Part shown: piece after piece, positions 53,662 to 64,000 of the stretch
Numbering within the stretch: position 1 is the first letter of the stretch
How the letters are laid out: every line of letters begins with the position of its first letter
Notes under the pieces: model-generated
What the model saw: the letters and a program-made list of their open reading frames with translations, nothing else
What the model was told of the DNA's origin: nothing
Database searches by the model: none
Program-made: the position numbers and the translations under genes
Assembly (NCBI GenBank): GCA_029851415.1
Contig: CM056743.1
Coordinates: forward strand, 97,190,501 to 97,254,500
Source: Eretmocerus hayati
Taxonomy: Eukaryota > Arthropoda > Insecta > Hymenoptera > Aphelinidae
DNA: 64,000 nucleotides
Reading direction: 5' to 3'

Positions 53662-56600
53662 ATAACAATGCCAACTTGCACCCTCAAGAGTGAAGAAGGA
53701 AGTCGGATGGGGCTCCACGGAATGGATATCACTCGCGTAGTTAAGGGAAGGGTATATATAAGTATGAATATGTACATTTGTGGAATTCCCACCTATTATT
53801 AAAAGGCTTTAGTTGACATTGATGAGAAATTCTGAGAAAATATTCATCAATATTCTTACAAGTTCGTTGTTAATTAATACTATTTTCAAGCGAATCACCT
53901 CCAGAAGTGAACTTCACTGTCATCTCAATGTGAAATGGTACATTTCGATACATATACCCACTGATAAACTGTGAGTTAGAGTCGGCGGACTGTTCGCAAA
54001 GTACACTTGTACGCACAGTGTATCAAGAAGTAGCCTTTTGACCCTTCAAATACCCCCTAGCACAGATATGTTCATCAATAGAGTATGTGCCAATCTTTCC
54101 TTCTGGTATTTAGATGTATCCAAGGCTTTTCTGGAGTTATGTTCGACATTTTGGATATCCGAGCTGTGAGAATGGCCATTTCACCACCATCACGAGATAT
54201 ATTCATGGATACTCTCATAAAATATGTAATATGAGCTTTAAAATTACTTATAATGTAGGAATCTTGAAAATGTACATGCATGCTTCTGTATACTCTTTCT
54301 TCAAGAATCAAAATCAGAGTCTTCATTAAGAAACTCTTGTTGTAAACTGAACCCACGAGGCGAGATGGTGAACATAATATAGAAGAAGTATGGATAAGAA
54401 TGGATCTGTTAACGTCGAGTGATTTGAGATCTTGATTCCGCTCGAAACAGGTTAATCGAGAATGGAGAGACTAATATCGAGGATCAACTTCTTCGTGCGC
54501 TATTCGACACGTGGAGTTGTGTTTTTTGAATTCACAAAGTAGTTTATTCGATTTCCAAACTCCAGATTCGCGAAGGTAACGGGTATAGCAAAACAAGTAT
54601 ACTTGAAGAGAACTCATTAATTCCATGGGAGTCCTACATGATATACATTCATCACAAAAATGCTGAAGCAACCAGTCAGAGATTTGTCCAATTGATGAGG
54701 CGCGCTTGCCCGTAGCAAAAGTGATGAGTAAACAATGTCTCTTTTCATCGAGACTAAAAATATCAATTCTGCGTGAATTCATCCATATACATTAGGGTTG
54801 GCTGGAGAATGAGAACATCCCAAATCGTTACGCTTGAGTTCACAGTTCTTTCCATTTCACGCGTGGATGGAGAAAAAAATTTCTTGCGGTTTTCTGAATG
54901 AGATCTCCTGATGAAGAAAGAACCCTGGAGATTTTGAAAGAAGTAGTATTTTCACTCCTATGGATTCGGACACGACCGAACGTTTCAAGATGTACAGTAG
55001 TGATAATCTGGGTTTTCAGTTTGGCTACGTATCAGAGACTTTGGGAAAATTTGACCAGGATCTTTTGAGCGCCCTGTCCGAAGTTCACATCAACATGACA
55101 CGGGACTGACCGGAAAATGTGATCAAAGTAAATTTTTGCGAGAAAGTGCCCCCCGAAGTTTCGAAACCAAGTTTTTATCGATACTTTGGAGCATGGGAAA
55201 GTTGCGTCTGACTGAACAGCTTCCGGAAAAATGGTACCAAGCGGCCTGGAATGAGGCAAACTCATCTTGATTGGGGAGAACTGAGTGAGTAAGATTTTAG
55301 GCCGAATTGCGCCGTAAAGTGTACGTGCTCCCGGTGCTTACAAGAAGTGGTCTTGGGCAAAGTTACCCTGGCACCGAAATTGTGAGCTTTGGAAAATCCA
55401 AAAAGACAGATCGACGCACCGAAAATTCTACCTCCCGAATCCACAAGGAGAAAAATTCTACTTTTATTCATTTTTTCGAAATCATCAGAAAACTAGCTCA
55501 TTTCACCCATCCAGGTGCGCCCCGACCCTTGCTCGTAGCAACACAGTCTTGGTCTAGAAAAATTCTACCCGGTCTAAGAAAGATTCTACCACCTCAGTTT
55601 TTCCAAATTTTCTATTGGGTTTTCCGTGATCAGTAGAAATATTTTCCAATCCCAAGTCCTAATGTGAACGTGCTACATTTTTAAGCGTTTTAAGCGTTTG
55701 TACAACGAGGCAAACATGATCTCCCAGTTCCCATGGAACTATTGGAATGGGCGTTACTATGAGTACCTCCATAAATCACTGTCAATTCAAACACACTGGC
55801 TGCGCAGTTTTAGCGTTTCGTGAGCATGCCTTGCACACTTGGGAGTCGTGAAAACATGTGGGTAGTCCCGTGGAAACTTTGAAATAATATGTGCCTGCTT
55901 TTACGTACCCTTGTGAAAGAATATGTCCAAGTCATTTTCGACATAGTTTTTGGTGCTCTTTTTGGCGCAATCGTTATTTTGTCGATCCATGGTCGCCAAA
56001 AGGAATTATCATCGAATAAGGGGTCAAGATGTCAGGTTTGTGTATTGTTCTCATTACTCATTTCTCATTACATTGACCTCACAATCTAGGTTGGTTGTGA
56101 AACTATGATTAGTCCTAAGATGCCATTTCTCAAAAAGAATATAATCGTTCTGATGAAAGGACGACTGAATTCCGAGAAGGGTAGCGCAATTGGAAAGTAT
56201 TCTGATAACATGTAGAATGTTTTTGAGACTCTATCCCACATGTGGACGGATGGCACGTTAGCCAGCTAACTCGTGGTAGACATGGCTGATTTGCATTGTA
56301 TCAACCCTTCAAATATGCCACCCCTTAAGTACTGATTTACTGCGTACATTGGTACCATCACATACTCACTACGTGATAATTACGTAACAGGACACACTGT
56401 CATTTCATTGAGTTGTATGAGACCAGCTGCGCTCACGGAATCCGTCACATACTCGTTCTGTGTCTCTTACGCGCTGGCAACTACTGCCTCCCGGTACCCC
56501 ATGATCCGCTCTGGGAGCCCGTCACATACTCGGCCCGTACTTGGTTCATACACGCATTTACTGTCACGTGGCTCGCTGAGCGATGTCTCTCGAATCCGTC

Positions 56601-59600
56601 ACGTACTCGTTCAGTACCCGTCACATCTGGCAACTACTGCTACGTGTTTTTTGGAGCGCCTCTCCAAAATCCATAACATACTCATTCCGTACTGACAAGT
56701 ACGAACCAGTACGTGCAGGTATCTACCTGGTAGTTTCAGTATGTTATATAAGCTATTTCCCCCTTGAGTGCATCACAACTTTCAACTTCATTGAACAGTT
56801 TGTTCAACGAAGCAGTTTGCTAAGGAGGAAAACTAGGTACGAATGGGGATCCACACTACAGGAAACATTCGATCAGCTGAAGAAACAGATGACTAACGCC
56901 CCTGCACTAGCATGCTCTGATTGGAACGAGTTGTTTACCTTCCGAACCGATGCAAGCCAAACTGGTCTGGTAGCTGTGCTCACGCAAGGGGAAGGCAAAG
57001 GAAAGAGAGTGGTGGCTTACGCTAGTCGGTCGTTGAACAACGGAAAGAGTGATTATCCGATTCGGCTACAGAACGTGGATGCCTTGCAGTCAAATGGGGC
57101 ATGTGGAAAATGAGAGACTACTTCGAGGGCTACCATTTTCGCGTGTAACAGACCACTAAATTGGTTGGATCATAAAGAGAGTCCTTCCAGACAACTGGCG
57201 CGATTGGCTTTGGAACTCAGTCAATGGAACTTCGAGCTCAAATATAGGAGAGGCCAAGGTAATATTGTCGCAGATACGTTATCTAGACAACCAGTGGAAT
57301 CATGCCAAGAAAACAAATTGGTCCAATGCAGATGGTACAACGGAATGCTCAAGAAAGTCATGGATTACCCACGAGAAAACCCCGAATATAATTAAAGAAG
57401 GACGTCTATACCGCCATATACTACACACGCTGGACTTTAACGACGCAGAGAGTCACGAGGAGTGGAAGATATGCGATCCATCAGATGAACGGACGAGAGT
57501 GTTAACGGGATGCCATGACGCTGCCACGGCGAGGCATCAGGGAGTCACCAAAACACTAACCAGAATTCCTAGGGATTACTACTGGCCAGAAATCCTCTGC
57601 GAAACCACCAAATACTTCTGGAACTGCCGAAGCTGTCATCAACAGAAGGCACGCCAACAAGCCTCACCGAGACATATGCACGCCACCACGGTAAACGATC
57701 CGTGGGAAATGGTACCAATAGACTTCATAGGACCCTTACCACGATTCACAAACGGTGAAGCATACCTACTGGTGATGCAGGACAGGTTCACGAAATGGAT
57801 CGCACTAAACACGTTACAAAAAGCCGCAGCCACCGCGACCATGAAAACTCTGCAGGTACAAGTAATATTCCGTTATGGAATACCTAAATTCATAGTCAGT
57901 GACAACGGCCACCAGTTCAGATCAAAGGGATTCCAACAGATGATGAATAACTGCGGTATTAACACACCGGAAGACGCCAGAATACGCACCGCGTATCCTC
58001 CCAATTGAACGAACCAACACAGTTTTGGAAACAATGATCAAGCAGCTCATTGAGTTATCACAACAAACGTGGGATAAGCAGATTCCAGGAATCTCGTTTG
58101 CCTACAATACCTCACCAAGTGACTCCACCGGGTTCACCCCCACGTACCTGAATCATGAGAGGAAACTGACCACACCTGGCAGCCTGAGCCAGGAGGTAGG
58201 TCGTAGAACAGGGGCGGGAGATAGGTTCGAATGAATACATGGAGCTCTAGCATTATCCAAGGCGAATATGGCTCGGAGCTCCACAGAACAATGGTTCTAT
58301 TACAACCCACGACGGCGAGGATGGGAACTCAGGATAGGTGAATTAGTTCTAAATCCACACTCTGTCAACCGAAGCGAAACACTACAATGCTGCGTTAGAC
58401 AAGAATGCAGACGGACCGTCCAGAGTCCGGATGAAAACTTCGCCCGTAATACATGACCAAGAAAACGATGAGGCCAACGTGATTCCACACATTCATGTGA
58501 AAGACCTTTCACCATACCGAGGCAGTGATTCAAATGAGTCAAATGAAGATCAGACGCTAAGAAACTCGTAGCTAGGCACACCTAGAACCCAGAAAACAGA
58601 TGGGTAAACCTCCAGAACCCGAACTCTAGCTAGTCGCTCCTAGAACCCAGAAACTAGGTTCCCGATATCAGAACGTCAGAATTAGTGAAAGTGAGTAAGT
58701 CTCACTCTCCGGAAGAGGAAGATGCGACGAGCACCCATACATTACCGCACACCCTTAAGCATCGGCGTGCCCGCGCAGGAATGTGACAGGCACCAAACCA
58801 ACTGTGTGCTTACACCAGTCACCACCAAGTGGACACCCATCTCTCTCACAAGCAGAACAGAGGACCATAGGGAAGAAACCAGCCCAACCGCAGCAGCAGA
58901 GGGAGTCGACCCGGAGCTCGGACCCAACTCACTAGTTAGTCTCGAAAGCTCCAAGATTTATTCCTTTGGTCCATCTCGGCTTTAGGAGCTCCACCGTCAT
59001 GATAGATGGACCTGAGGAGCAACGAGGCAGGAGTGTTATCCAGGAGCTCTGGATATCAGCCATCCAAGATCTTCGCATCCTGGAAGCACCAAGATACGTA
59101 AGATTTGATAGGATATATTGACTGTATGACTCGCCCACGGAAACCGACCGGGGTGAAGACATGTAGATGGGGGCTCCATCAAAGATCGCTGTCAGGCGTC
59201 CATTGGCAGCCTAATTTACTAGCCAGTCACAATAAATTGTATTCTCATCACCAGTTTTTAGGTTATTACAGTATACTAGGAAGGCAGAGAATCAGCCAAG
59301 ATCTGAGGGCTATTAAATATACGATTATTGATTCTTTTGTCCATATTCCTCTGAATATATCATTTATTCCAACTTCATTGTATTCAATTGTCATCTCAAC
59401 TTGGAATCCTTGATGTCTAGGGATCTCCTAAGTTACAAGCTTCTCTCACCTTTCCAAGGATCAAATACGAATGTCACAGCTCAGTTCTGTTCAGGGAAAC
59501 CCAATTTTTAGACTAACCTTCAAAGTCGGCAGAGAAATTCATCGGGTACGCGTTCGTTGATCAGAGAAAGTATGGTTGAGGTGTGATTGTCTCTTGTTTG

Positions 59601-62600
59601 TACGTAGATCAACACATCAGGGGAGTAAGAATCAGCCTAAGTAGATCTTGACGCTCAGAATCATCGATTAGTCGTATGTCCAGTATACTGACATCTGCAG
59701 TAAGAGGGTTAAGGGAGAATATCTGGACTCAGAGCTCGTCATATTTCCTGAGCTCAGAGTCGGGAACTGGGTTTCCTATTGGAGAAATTCGATATGACCT
59801 CTCCTAAGGGTGAAGGTTACGCTCCAGGTCATACATTAAGGGTTAAACTGAGTCTGTGATTTCTTTCGAGAATCACCCTCCGATCCAGACAGTTGCCTCA
59901 GCTCGGGCACGTTGGATTACTATTCGAAGAGTTGTGACCTCAACATGACCACTGAGGGTCATCTACGCGATTGATAGAGGGTCACATTTCGGCACGGAAT
60001 TTGTTACACTCTGATGACCCAGATTCGAAAACAGGGGTTCCTACTATTCGATTCGACCGGGAAACAACCATCAAGGTCACAATCTAGGTGGAATCTGAGT
60101 CCATTTCTGAGCTTTCGCTCAATTCTAGGGAACAAGTTCTTTGAAGTTTCTGATATCCGGAGTAGTTTCTTAATTTCGAGGTTCAAGGTTTTGTTCGAAG
60201 TCACAGGTCAATAGTCAAAATGAGTCATGAGACTTTTCAGAAAGGACCCTCACTAAACAAGACTATCGCACTAGCTCTGGTACATTAATTCATTGTCCAG
60301 ATACTTTTGACCCCCAAATGACCCCAAAGTTCATTGAGAGCAATGGCGAAAATCCCTATTTGAAAGTGAAATGTTGTGCTCTTTCAAGATTCGGAGTCAG
60401 AAATAGAGGTTTTCATTAGGAAACATTGATTCAACCTCCGAAAAACCATTAAGATTACATCCAAGGTCAAATCTGGAACCATTCCTGAATTCATCTCCTC
60501 GATTTCAGGTGTCACATGTGCCAGGGTTTCTCGATAGCCGGCTACGTATCAAGCAATGATATAGACATTATCGCACAAACTCACACATTTCCTGTCCAAA
60601 AATACAGACAGTGAGAATTGAGCCTCAGCATGCCTATCCCAATTTTTCCATTCCTCCTCGCATATTGAGTGATAATATGTTATGAAACATACGCAGAGAA
60701 TTTTCTGACCAAGTTAGAACGATATATGGGATCATTACATGTAAGAGACATGAAGAAAGTAGTACATGGACCTTTTGTTCGCGCTTTTTGACGTTTCATC
60801 CTCTAGCGAAAAACCCTGACGCAATGGAACCGAATAACATTGAAATTCGAGTCGATATGGTTGAGTTGACCTTGTAATTCATGCTCTGCAGTAGGTACCC
60901 TCATTTCTTCGTCTTGCTCATGCTATTGAGTAACCCATGGAACAGTTTTTGAGTGCACGGACCTGACATTTCACCCTTAAAATTGCACGAAAAAATGAAG
61001 AAGTCAACATAGCAACTTATCCATGTAGATCCATCTAATCCCACCATATTTTAGTGAAGGAAAAGATTGTTTCCGCCTAGATAAATCGACTCTTAGTTGA
61101 GTAACATGGTATGCACGGTCCTGACATAACTTAACTATATGGCTAATTTTCGGCTATAAATGTTTATGCGGTACTCGGAATTTCAATTCTAAGCCTTTCT
61201 CCGCAAAGGGATTTCATTATTTGGCATGTTATCTGGAAGTTTTGTCTTTGCTTTTCGCTCAGAAGGAATTTGGGATGCGCTGGTGTTACTCTAAGAAAAT
61301 GTCTCATTTTTAGTGGAAATCCCATCACAAGAAAGAGGTACATGGCTTGGGGACTCAACTAACCATTCTGACCATAATATCTATGGGAAATATCTGATTC
61401 CACATTGTACTTTGAGAGAAGGATTCGGGGTAACCCATTATATTCATTACCTTGACGCTAGCACTACGAGTATGCTTGGAACTCTAATTATCACAATGCA
61501 CGGACCTGACATTTTGGCCCTCAATCTTCCCCAATAAAAGAGACGTGTTAACGGATCGATTTGGAAATTCATCCACAACTAGTCTCCAATAGAACACTGT
61601 AGAAAATTTCAATGAAGTGATTTGGAGCTTGCTCGGCGAAATGTGAGGTCGTTACACGTTCTGGGTGAGTTCTGGCGATAATGCCCAGAGCACAAAGCAC
61701 ATTCCATAAAGAAGGGCTGCGGAGAGAAATGAGCAGAATCCCTTGCCCATACCGAACGATGAATTTCTCAATTTCGGTTTCCCCGTGTATTTTGAGAATT
61801 CGCGAGAATTGATTTTGGATGAGAATCCTGCGTGTAGTAAATCTACCACTATTTATTCAGTTTGTTGCCAGGATCATTTCACTCGAACTAATGGATACAG
61901 ATGATGAGTTTCTATCTTCGCCCAAAGTTAACTATGATAAGGGGAGGGAAGTCCTGTCCGTTTCCGAAAATCGAATGTACTTGCAATATTTTTAGGTCAT
62001 TTTGTCGTCGTATAACAAAATCGTGTTCCGTGCTAGTCTGTGACCTCCATGTTAACTCGAGAGCAATCTGGACTGTTCTTCTGGAGCTCAATTTATGATG
62101 TTTCTGTCCCCCTCTTTGCACGCCTCAATTCATGAGTGCGCGTGAGGAGTTATGTTAGCACCCTGGCGAAACGTAAACAAAGGCCCTGTCTCGTGCTCAC
62201 TCTCCCCCCACCACCCACCCGTCTCATCAGGTATGTGGACTCGCCGACTCGCTCACCCGCCCCCCCCCGCTACCCAGCTCACCAGTGGACGAGTAGGGGG
62301 ACCCATTATGACCCCTTCTCCCCCCCCCCCGACTAGTCGGAGTAGGGTGGTATCATGCGGCGGTATGTAGTGCTGTTGATGATGCGCATGTACAATGTGC
62401 ATAGAGTACCCCTCCTCGTAATTGTATGATTCTTACGTCTCTGAAAGGCATGCATCGTTGGATTGTCTCATCCCCACCAAGGTGGTGTGCAAGCAGAATA
62501 TTTTCTCCCCAAGTCACTAGAATTTCCATGTCTGAGTGCTCTCATTAATTTTTTATTGCACTGAATAACTGCAAGATTTCAAATCGAATATTGACTCTGA

Positions 62601-62642
62601 TTTTAATTGAAATATTGTCTCTGATTTTGGTATTGTGAGAGA
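53662..62642 (-). repeat. Right arm of the giant imperfect palindrome
   Basis: Inverted counterpart of 41222-51859. It retains the integrase segment and the empty site of the foldback element, and lacks about 640 bp present at 49095-49730. From about 58930 to 62640 it is non-coding by my reading, with short frames mirrored from the left arm. Its outer end adjoins the 3' end of an inverted Polinton copy. Confidence 0.9.
56817..58573 (+). pseudogene. Gypsy pol remnant in right arm (RNase H, integrase, C-terminus)
   Basis: The more complete copy. RNase H (T-D-A-S-Q-T-G-L) is at 56817-57113. After broken frames the integrase zinc domain (C-H...H-Q-G-V...C-R-S-C-H-Q-Q) lies at about 57510-57650, and the catalytic core (P-I-D-F-I-G-P-L-P, then S-D-N-G-H-Q-F) at about 57715-57920. 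The third acidic residue region near 58005 is damaged by a stop at about 58006. The late integrase (58025-58234), L-R-I-G-E-L-V-L (58320) and an H-V-K-D-L-S-P-Y-R-G tail near 58497-58530 follow. It belongs to a Gypsy lineage different from the element at 1-7257. No LTRs were identified. Confidence 0.85.
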
Positions 62643-62807
62643 AAAGAGGTCTTGAAAGAATATTTGTACAATATATGTATCATAGAAGAAAAGAGAGCTA
62701 TTTTTCTTTGCAATTATTGTAGATCATATCATTATTCATCATTAATGGTGGGGTCAGTGGAATGAATACAACTATTTTGACAATACATTTATATTTATTC
62801 AATTATC

Positions 62808-63329
62808 TTACAATAGTACGGCTGTGGCATGTAATCGAGTATCTAAGATGCTTATCATTTCATTAGCCCGTGTGAGAGATAATTCATGATATAATATTCT
62901 TATAGCGCTACTACTCATAACACTCTTAAATATATTCATAATATTGCTATTCTCTACTTTTTCTGAAGTTTTGGTGATGTTAGTCATAATTACATCGAAG
63001 AATTCATTATCATCTATAACAGATATTATGTTGAAATAATTCCGATCCTCGAATGATTGAATTTGTGCATCATATTGTAACATTGATCTCATAAGAGTCT
63101 TATCTATTGTACTCTCCACGGCATAAGGCATTCCTACAGACATTTCACTTGAATATTCAAACTTGAAATCTATAAGTGCCGATATGTTTTTCAATTGATC
63201 AAAATTGACTCTGTGGAAATTAACTGTATGACGGAAGCGTTTTCTCACAGGTTCTGAGGACGGCTCTCGTTGATCGTTCTCAATCTCAATCCCATTCTGT
63301 TGATGGATCGAGTGTATCGTAAAATCCAC
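62808..63329 (-). CDS. Polinton-associated protein of unknown function, part 2
   Basis: A 173-codon frame overlapping the preceding gene by 85 bases in another frame. It starts with an acidic/Glu-rich segment followed by a basic R-K-R-F-R run and ends in mixed helical sequence (S-S-A-I-R-I-L-Y-H-E-L). I suspect that this and the frame at 63245-63595 are one roughly 250-residue protein split by a frameshift near 63300, because the reading 'D-F-T-I' fits better after the G-E-G-W motif; this is inference. A polyadenylation-type AATAAA lies just downstream (about 62795-62800, minus strand). Confidence 0.45.
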   Translation of the reverse strand: MDFTIHSIHQQNGIEIENDQREPSSEPVRKRFRHTVNFHRVNFDQLKNISALIDFKFEYSSEMSVGMPYAVESTIDKTLMRSMLQYDAQIQSFEDRNYFNIISVIDDNEFFDVIMTNITKTSEKVENSNIMNIFKSVMSSSAIRILYHELSLTRANEMISILDTRLHATAVLL

Positions 63330-63595
63330 CCTTCGCCGTAGACCTTGACGTCTCTCAATTCGTCTTCAAAACCTCGCAAGTACCTGCTGATGCTCTCAAA
63401 AGTGGTTTTGAAGTTGACCCATTGATCTTTCGTGAACTTTACGCCTGTCAAGTCATTTCCAGTGATTCTCAAGACAGGTTCATAAACCTTTCCTTCGATC
63501 GAATCAAATTCGATTCCGACCAGAGCTTTTTTGGTGGCGGATTTGTCCAATGGGTAGATGGCAGGGAAGAGACGTCCAACTTGTTGCGAAGCCAT
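63245..63595 (-). CDS. Polinton-associated protein of unknown function, part 1
   Basis: A 116-codon frame from ATG 63595. It contains V-K-F-T-K-D-Q-W-V-N-F then F-E-S-I-S-R-Y-L, a pattern I associate with small conserved proteins near the protease/capsid cluster of insect Polintons; I cannot name a function. It lies downstream of the protease on the same strand, about 205 bp away, behind its own TATA-like box. The corresponding DNA is deleted from the left copy, so no comparison is possible in this window. Confidence 0.5.
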   Translation of the reverse strand: MASQQVGRLFPAIYPLDKSATKKALVGIEFDSIEGKVYEPVLRITGNDLTGVKFTKDQWVNFKTTFESISRYLRGFEDELRDVKVYGEGWILRYTRSINRMGLRLRTINESRPQNL

Positions 63596-63659
63596 GGCGA
63601 CGGAGGTTCAGGTGGCAGAGAGACTGACGGACTGACTGACGAATGCTACGGATGTGCTG

Positions 63660-63667
63660 CTTATATG
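63660..63667 (-). promoter_or_regulatory. TATA-like box (ATATAAG) for the small Polinton gene
   Basis: GCATATAAGC on the minus strand about 65 bases before ATG 63595. It resembles the TATATAAG placed before the left-copy capsid cluster. Confidence 0.45.
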
Positions 63668-63800
63668 CTTGTAGTCTATATGGTAGAGGTAGGGGCTAAA
63701 AATTAGCTGACAAAAAGAGACGTGAAGACGTCAATGCATACCCTACCCCTTAAATATTTGTCAGCATTAGGAGAGCGAGGATTCCAAAAACTGTTGATGA

Positions 63801-64000
63801 TTAAGCTAGTTTGACGAAATTCCCATCAGCATTTTCATACAACAGGAAATTCCTCGCAATAATATCATTCCTTTGCGAGTCAGCAGAAAAATTGGTCAAG
63901 AATGTTTGCATACCAAGTTCATAGCTCATATACTTTAGAAACATAATACAATACTGACCACATACGTCAGAGGTAGGATTCCGCAAAGTCATCACATTCC
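63801..64000 (-). CDS. Polinton adenain-like protease, C-terminal part (continues beyond window)
   Basis: Minus-strand copy of the protease seen at 40857-41218. It holds the catalytic Cys block D-V-C-G-Q-Y-C-I-M-F, then a complete C-terminus to TAA at 63801-63803. The frame is open to the right edge. It differs from the left copy at about two positions over the shared 95 bases before the left copy is truncated. The inverted orientation shows that a second Polinton copy lies to the right. Confidence 0.8.
   Translation of the reverse strand, partial: NVMTLRNPTSDVCGQYCIMFLKYMSYELGMQTFLTNFSADSQRNDIIARNFLLYENADGNFVKLA

Noticed and set aside
41222..62642. The long inverted arms as terminal inverted repeats of a single Polinton
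   Set aside because: Polinton genes lie outside the arms and face inward from both sides, and the arms contain a Gypsy remnant; this fits an inverted duplication better.
41222..62642. Palindrome as a pure assembly artefact
   Set aside because: Arms differ by an insertion with a target-site duplication, several deletions and many single-base changes, which a mirrored copy would not show. Not fully excluded without long reads.

Overview
The window looks like repeat-dense arthropod DNA, most likely insect. The reasons are the CR1/Jockey-type and R1-type LINEs, a Gypsy LTR element with insect-like layout, Polinton (Maverick) capsid and protease genes, GTRAGT...YAG introns, and no bacterial gene organisation. 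The species cannot be fixed. No ordinary conserved host gene is recognisable; two short spliced gene models of unknown function (8993-9531 minus, 29634-30477 plus) are the best non-transposon candidates.

Left third (1-25.1 kb): mostly retrotransposons. A Gypsy-like element runs in from the left edge with gag, pol by -1 frameshift, and a separate third ORF behind a splice acceptor, followed by about 1.7 kb of non-coding DNA that probably holds its 3' LTR. Next, on the minus strand, come a tRNA-like half molecule, a small spliced gene and a decayed intronless ribonucleotide reductase small subunit (9.6-10.6 kb). Two CR1-like LINEs with PHD/zinc-finger ORF1 proteins follow on the minus strand (11.3-15.6 and 16.15-20.8 kb; the second has an intact pol ORF). 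A 5'-truncated R1-like LINE (21.2-25.1 kb) sits between 13-bp target-site duplications beside a (GA)n tract.

Middle (25-38 kb): a 30-bp minisatellite, a frameshifted transposase-like pseudogene, a ~152-bp tandem satellite, the four-exon gene model, a 10-bp minisatellite, and a 5.7-kb composite foldback element built of nested inverted repeats.

Right part (38.2-64 kb): remnants of a Polinton/adintovirus-like element (TATA box, small basic protein, hexon-like major capsid protein, unassigned protein, adenain-type protease) run rightward into a giant imperfect palindrome. Its arms (41222-51859 and 53662-62642) surround a 1.8-kb loop, and an inverted second Polinton copy begins on the other side (62808 to the right edge, minus strand). 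Each arm carries the same broken Gypsy pol remnant. The arms have since gained and lost pieces independently: a 1.78-kb foldback element is present in the left arm with its empty site preserved in the right arm, and the left arm has lost integrase and Polinton segments. These differences argue against a simple mirrored assembly artefact, although long-read confirmation would settle it. All Polinton genes on the left copy are disabled by stops, frameshifts or a tandem duplication.
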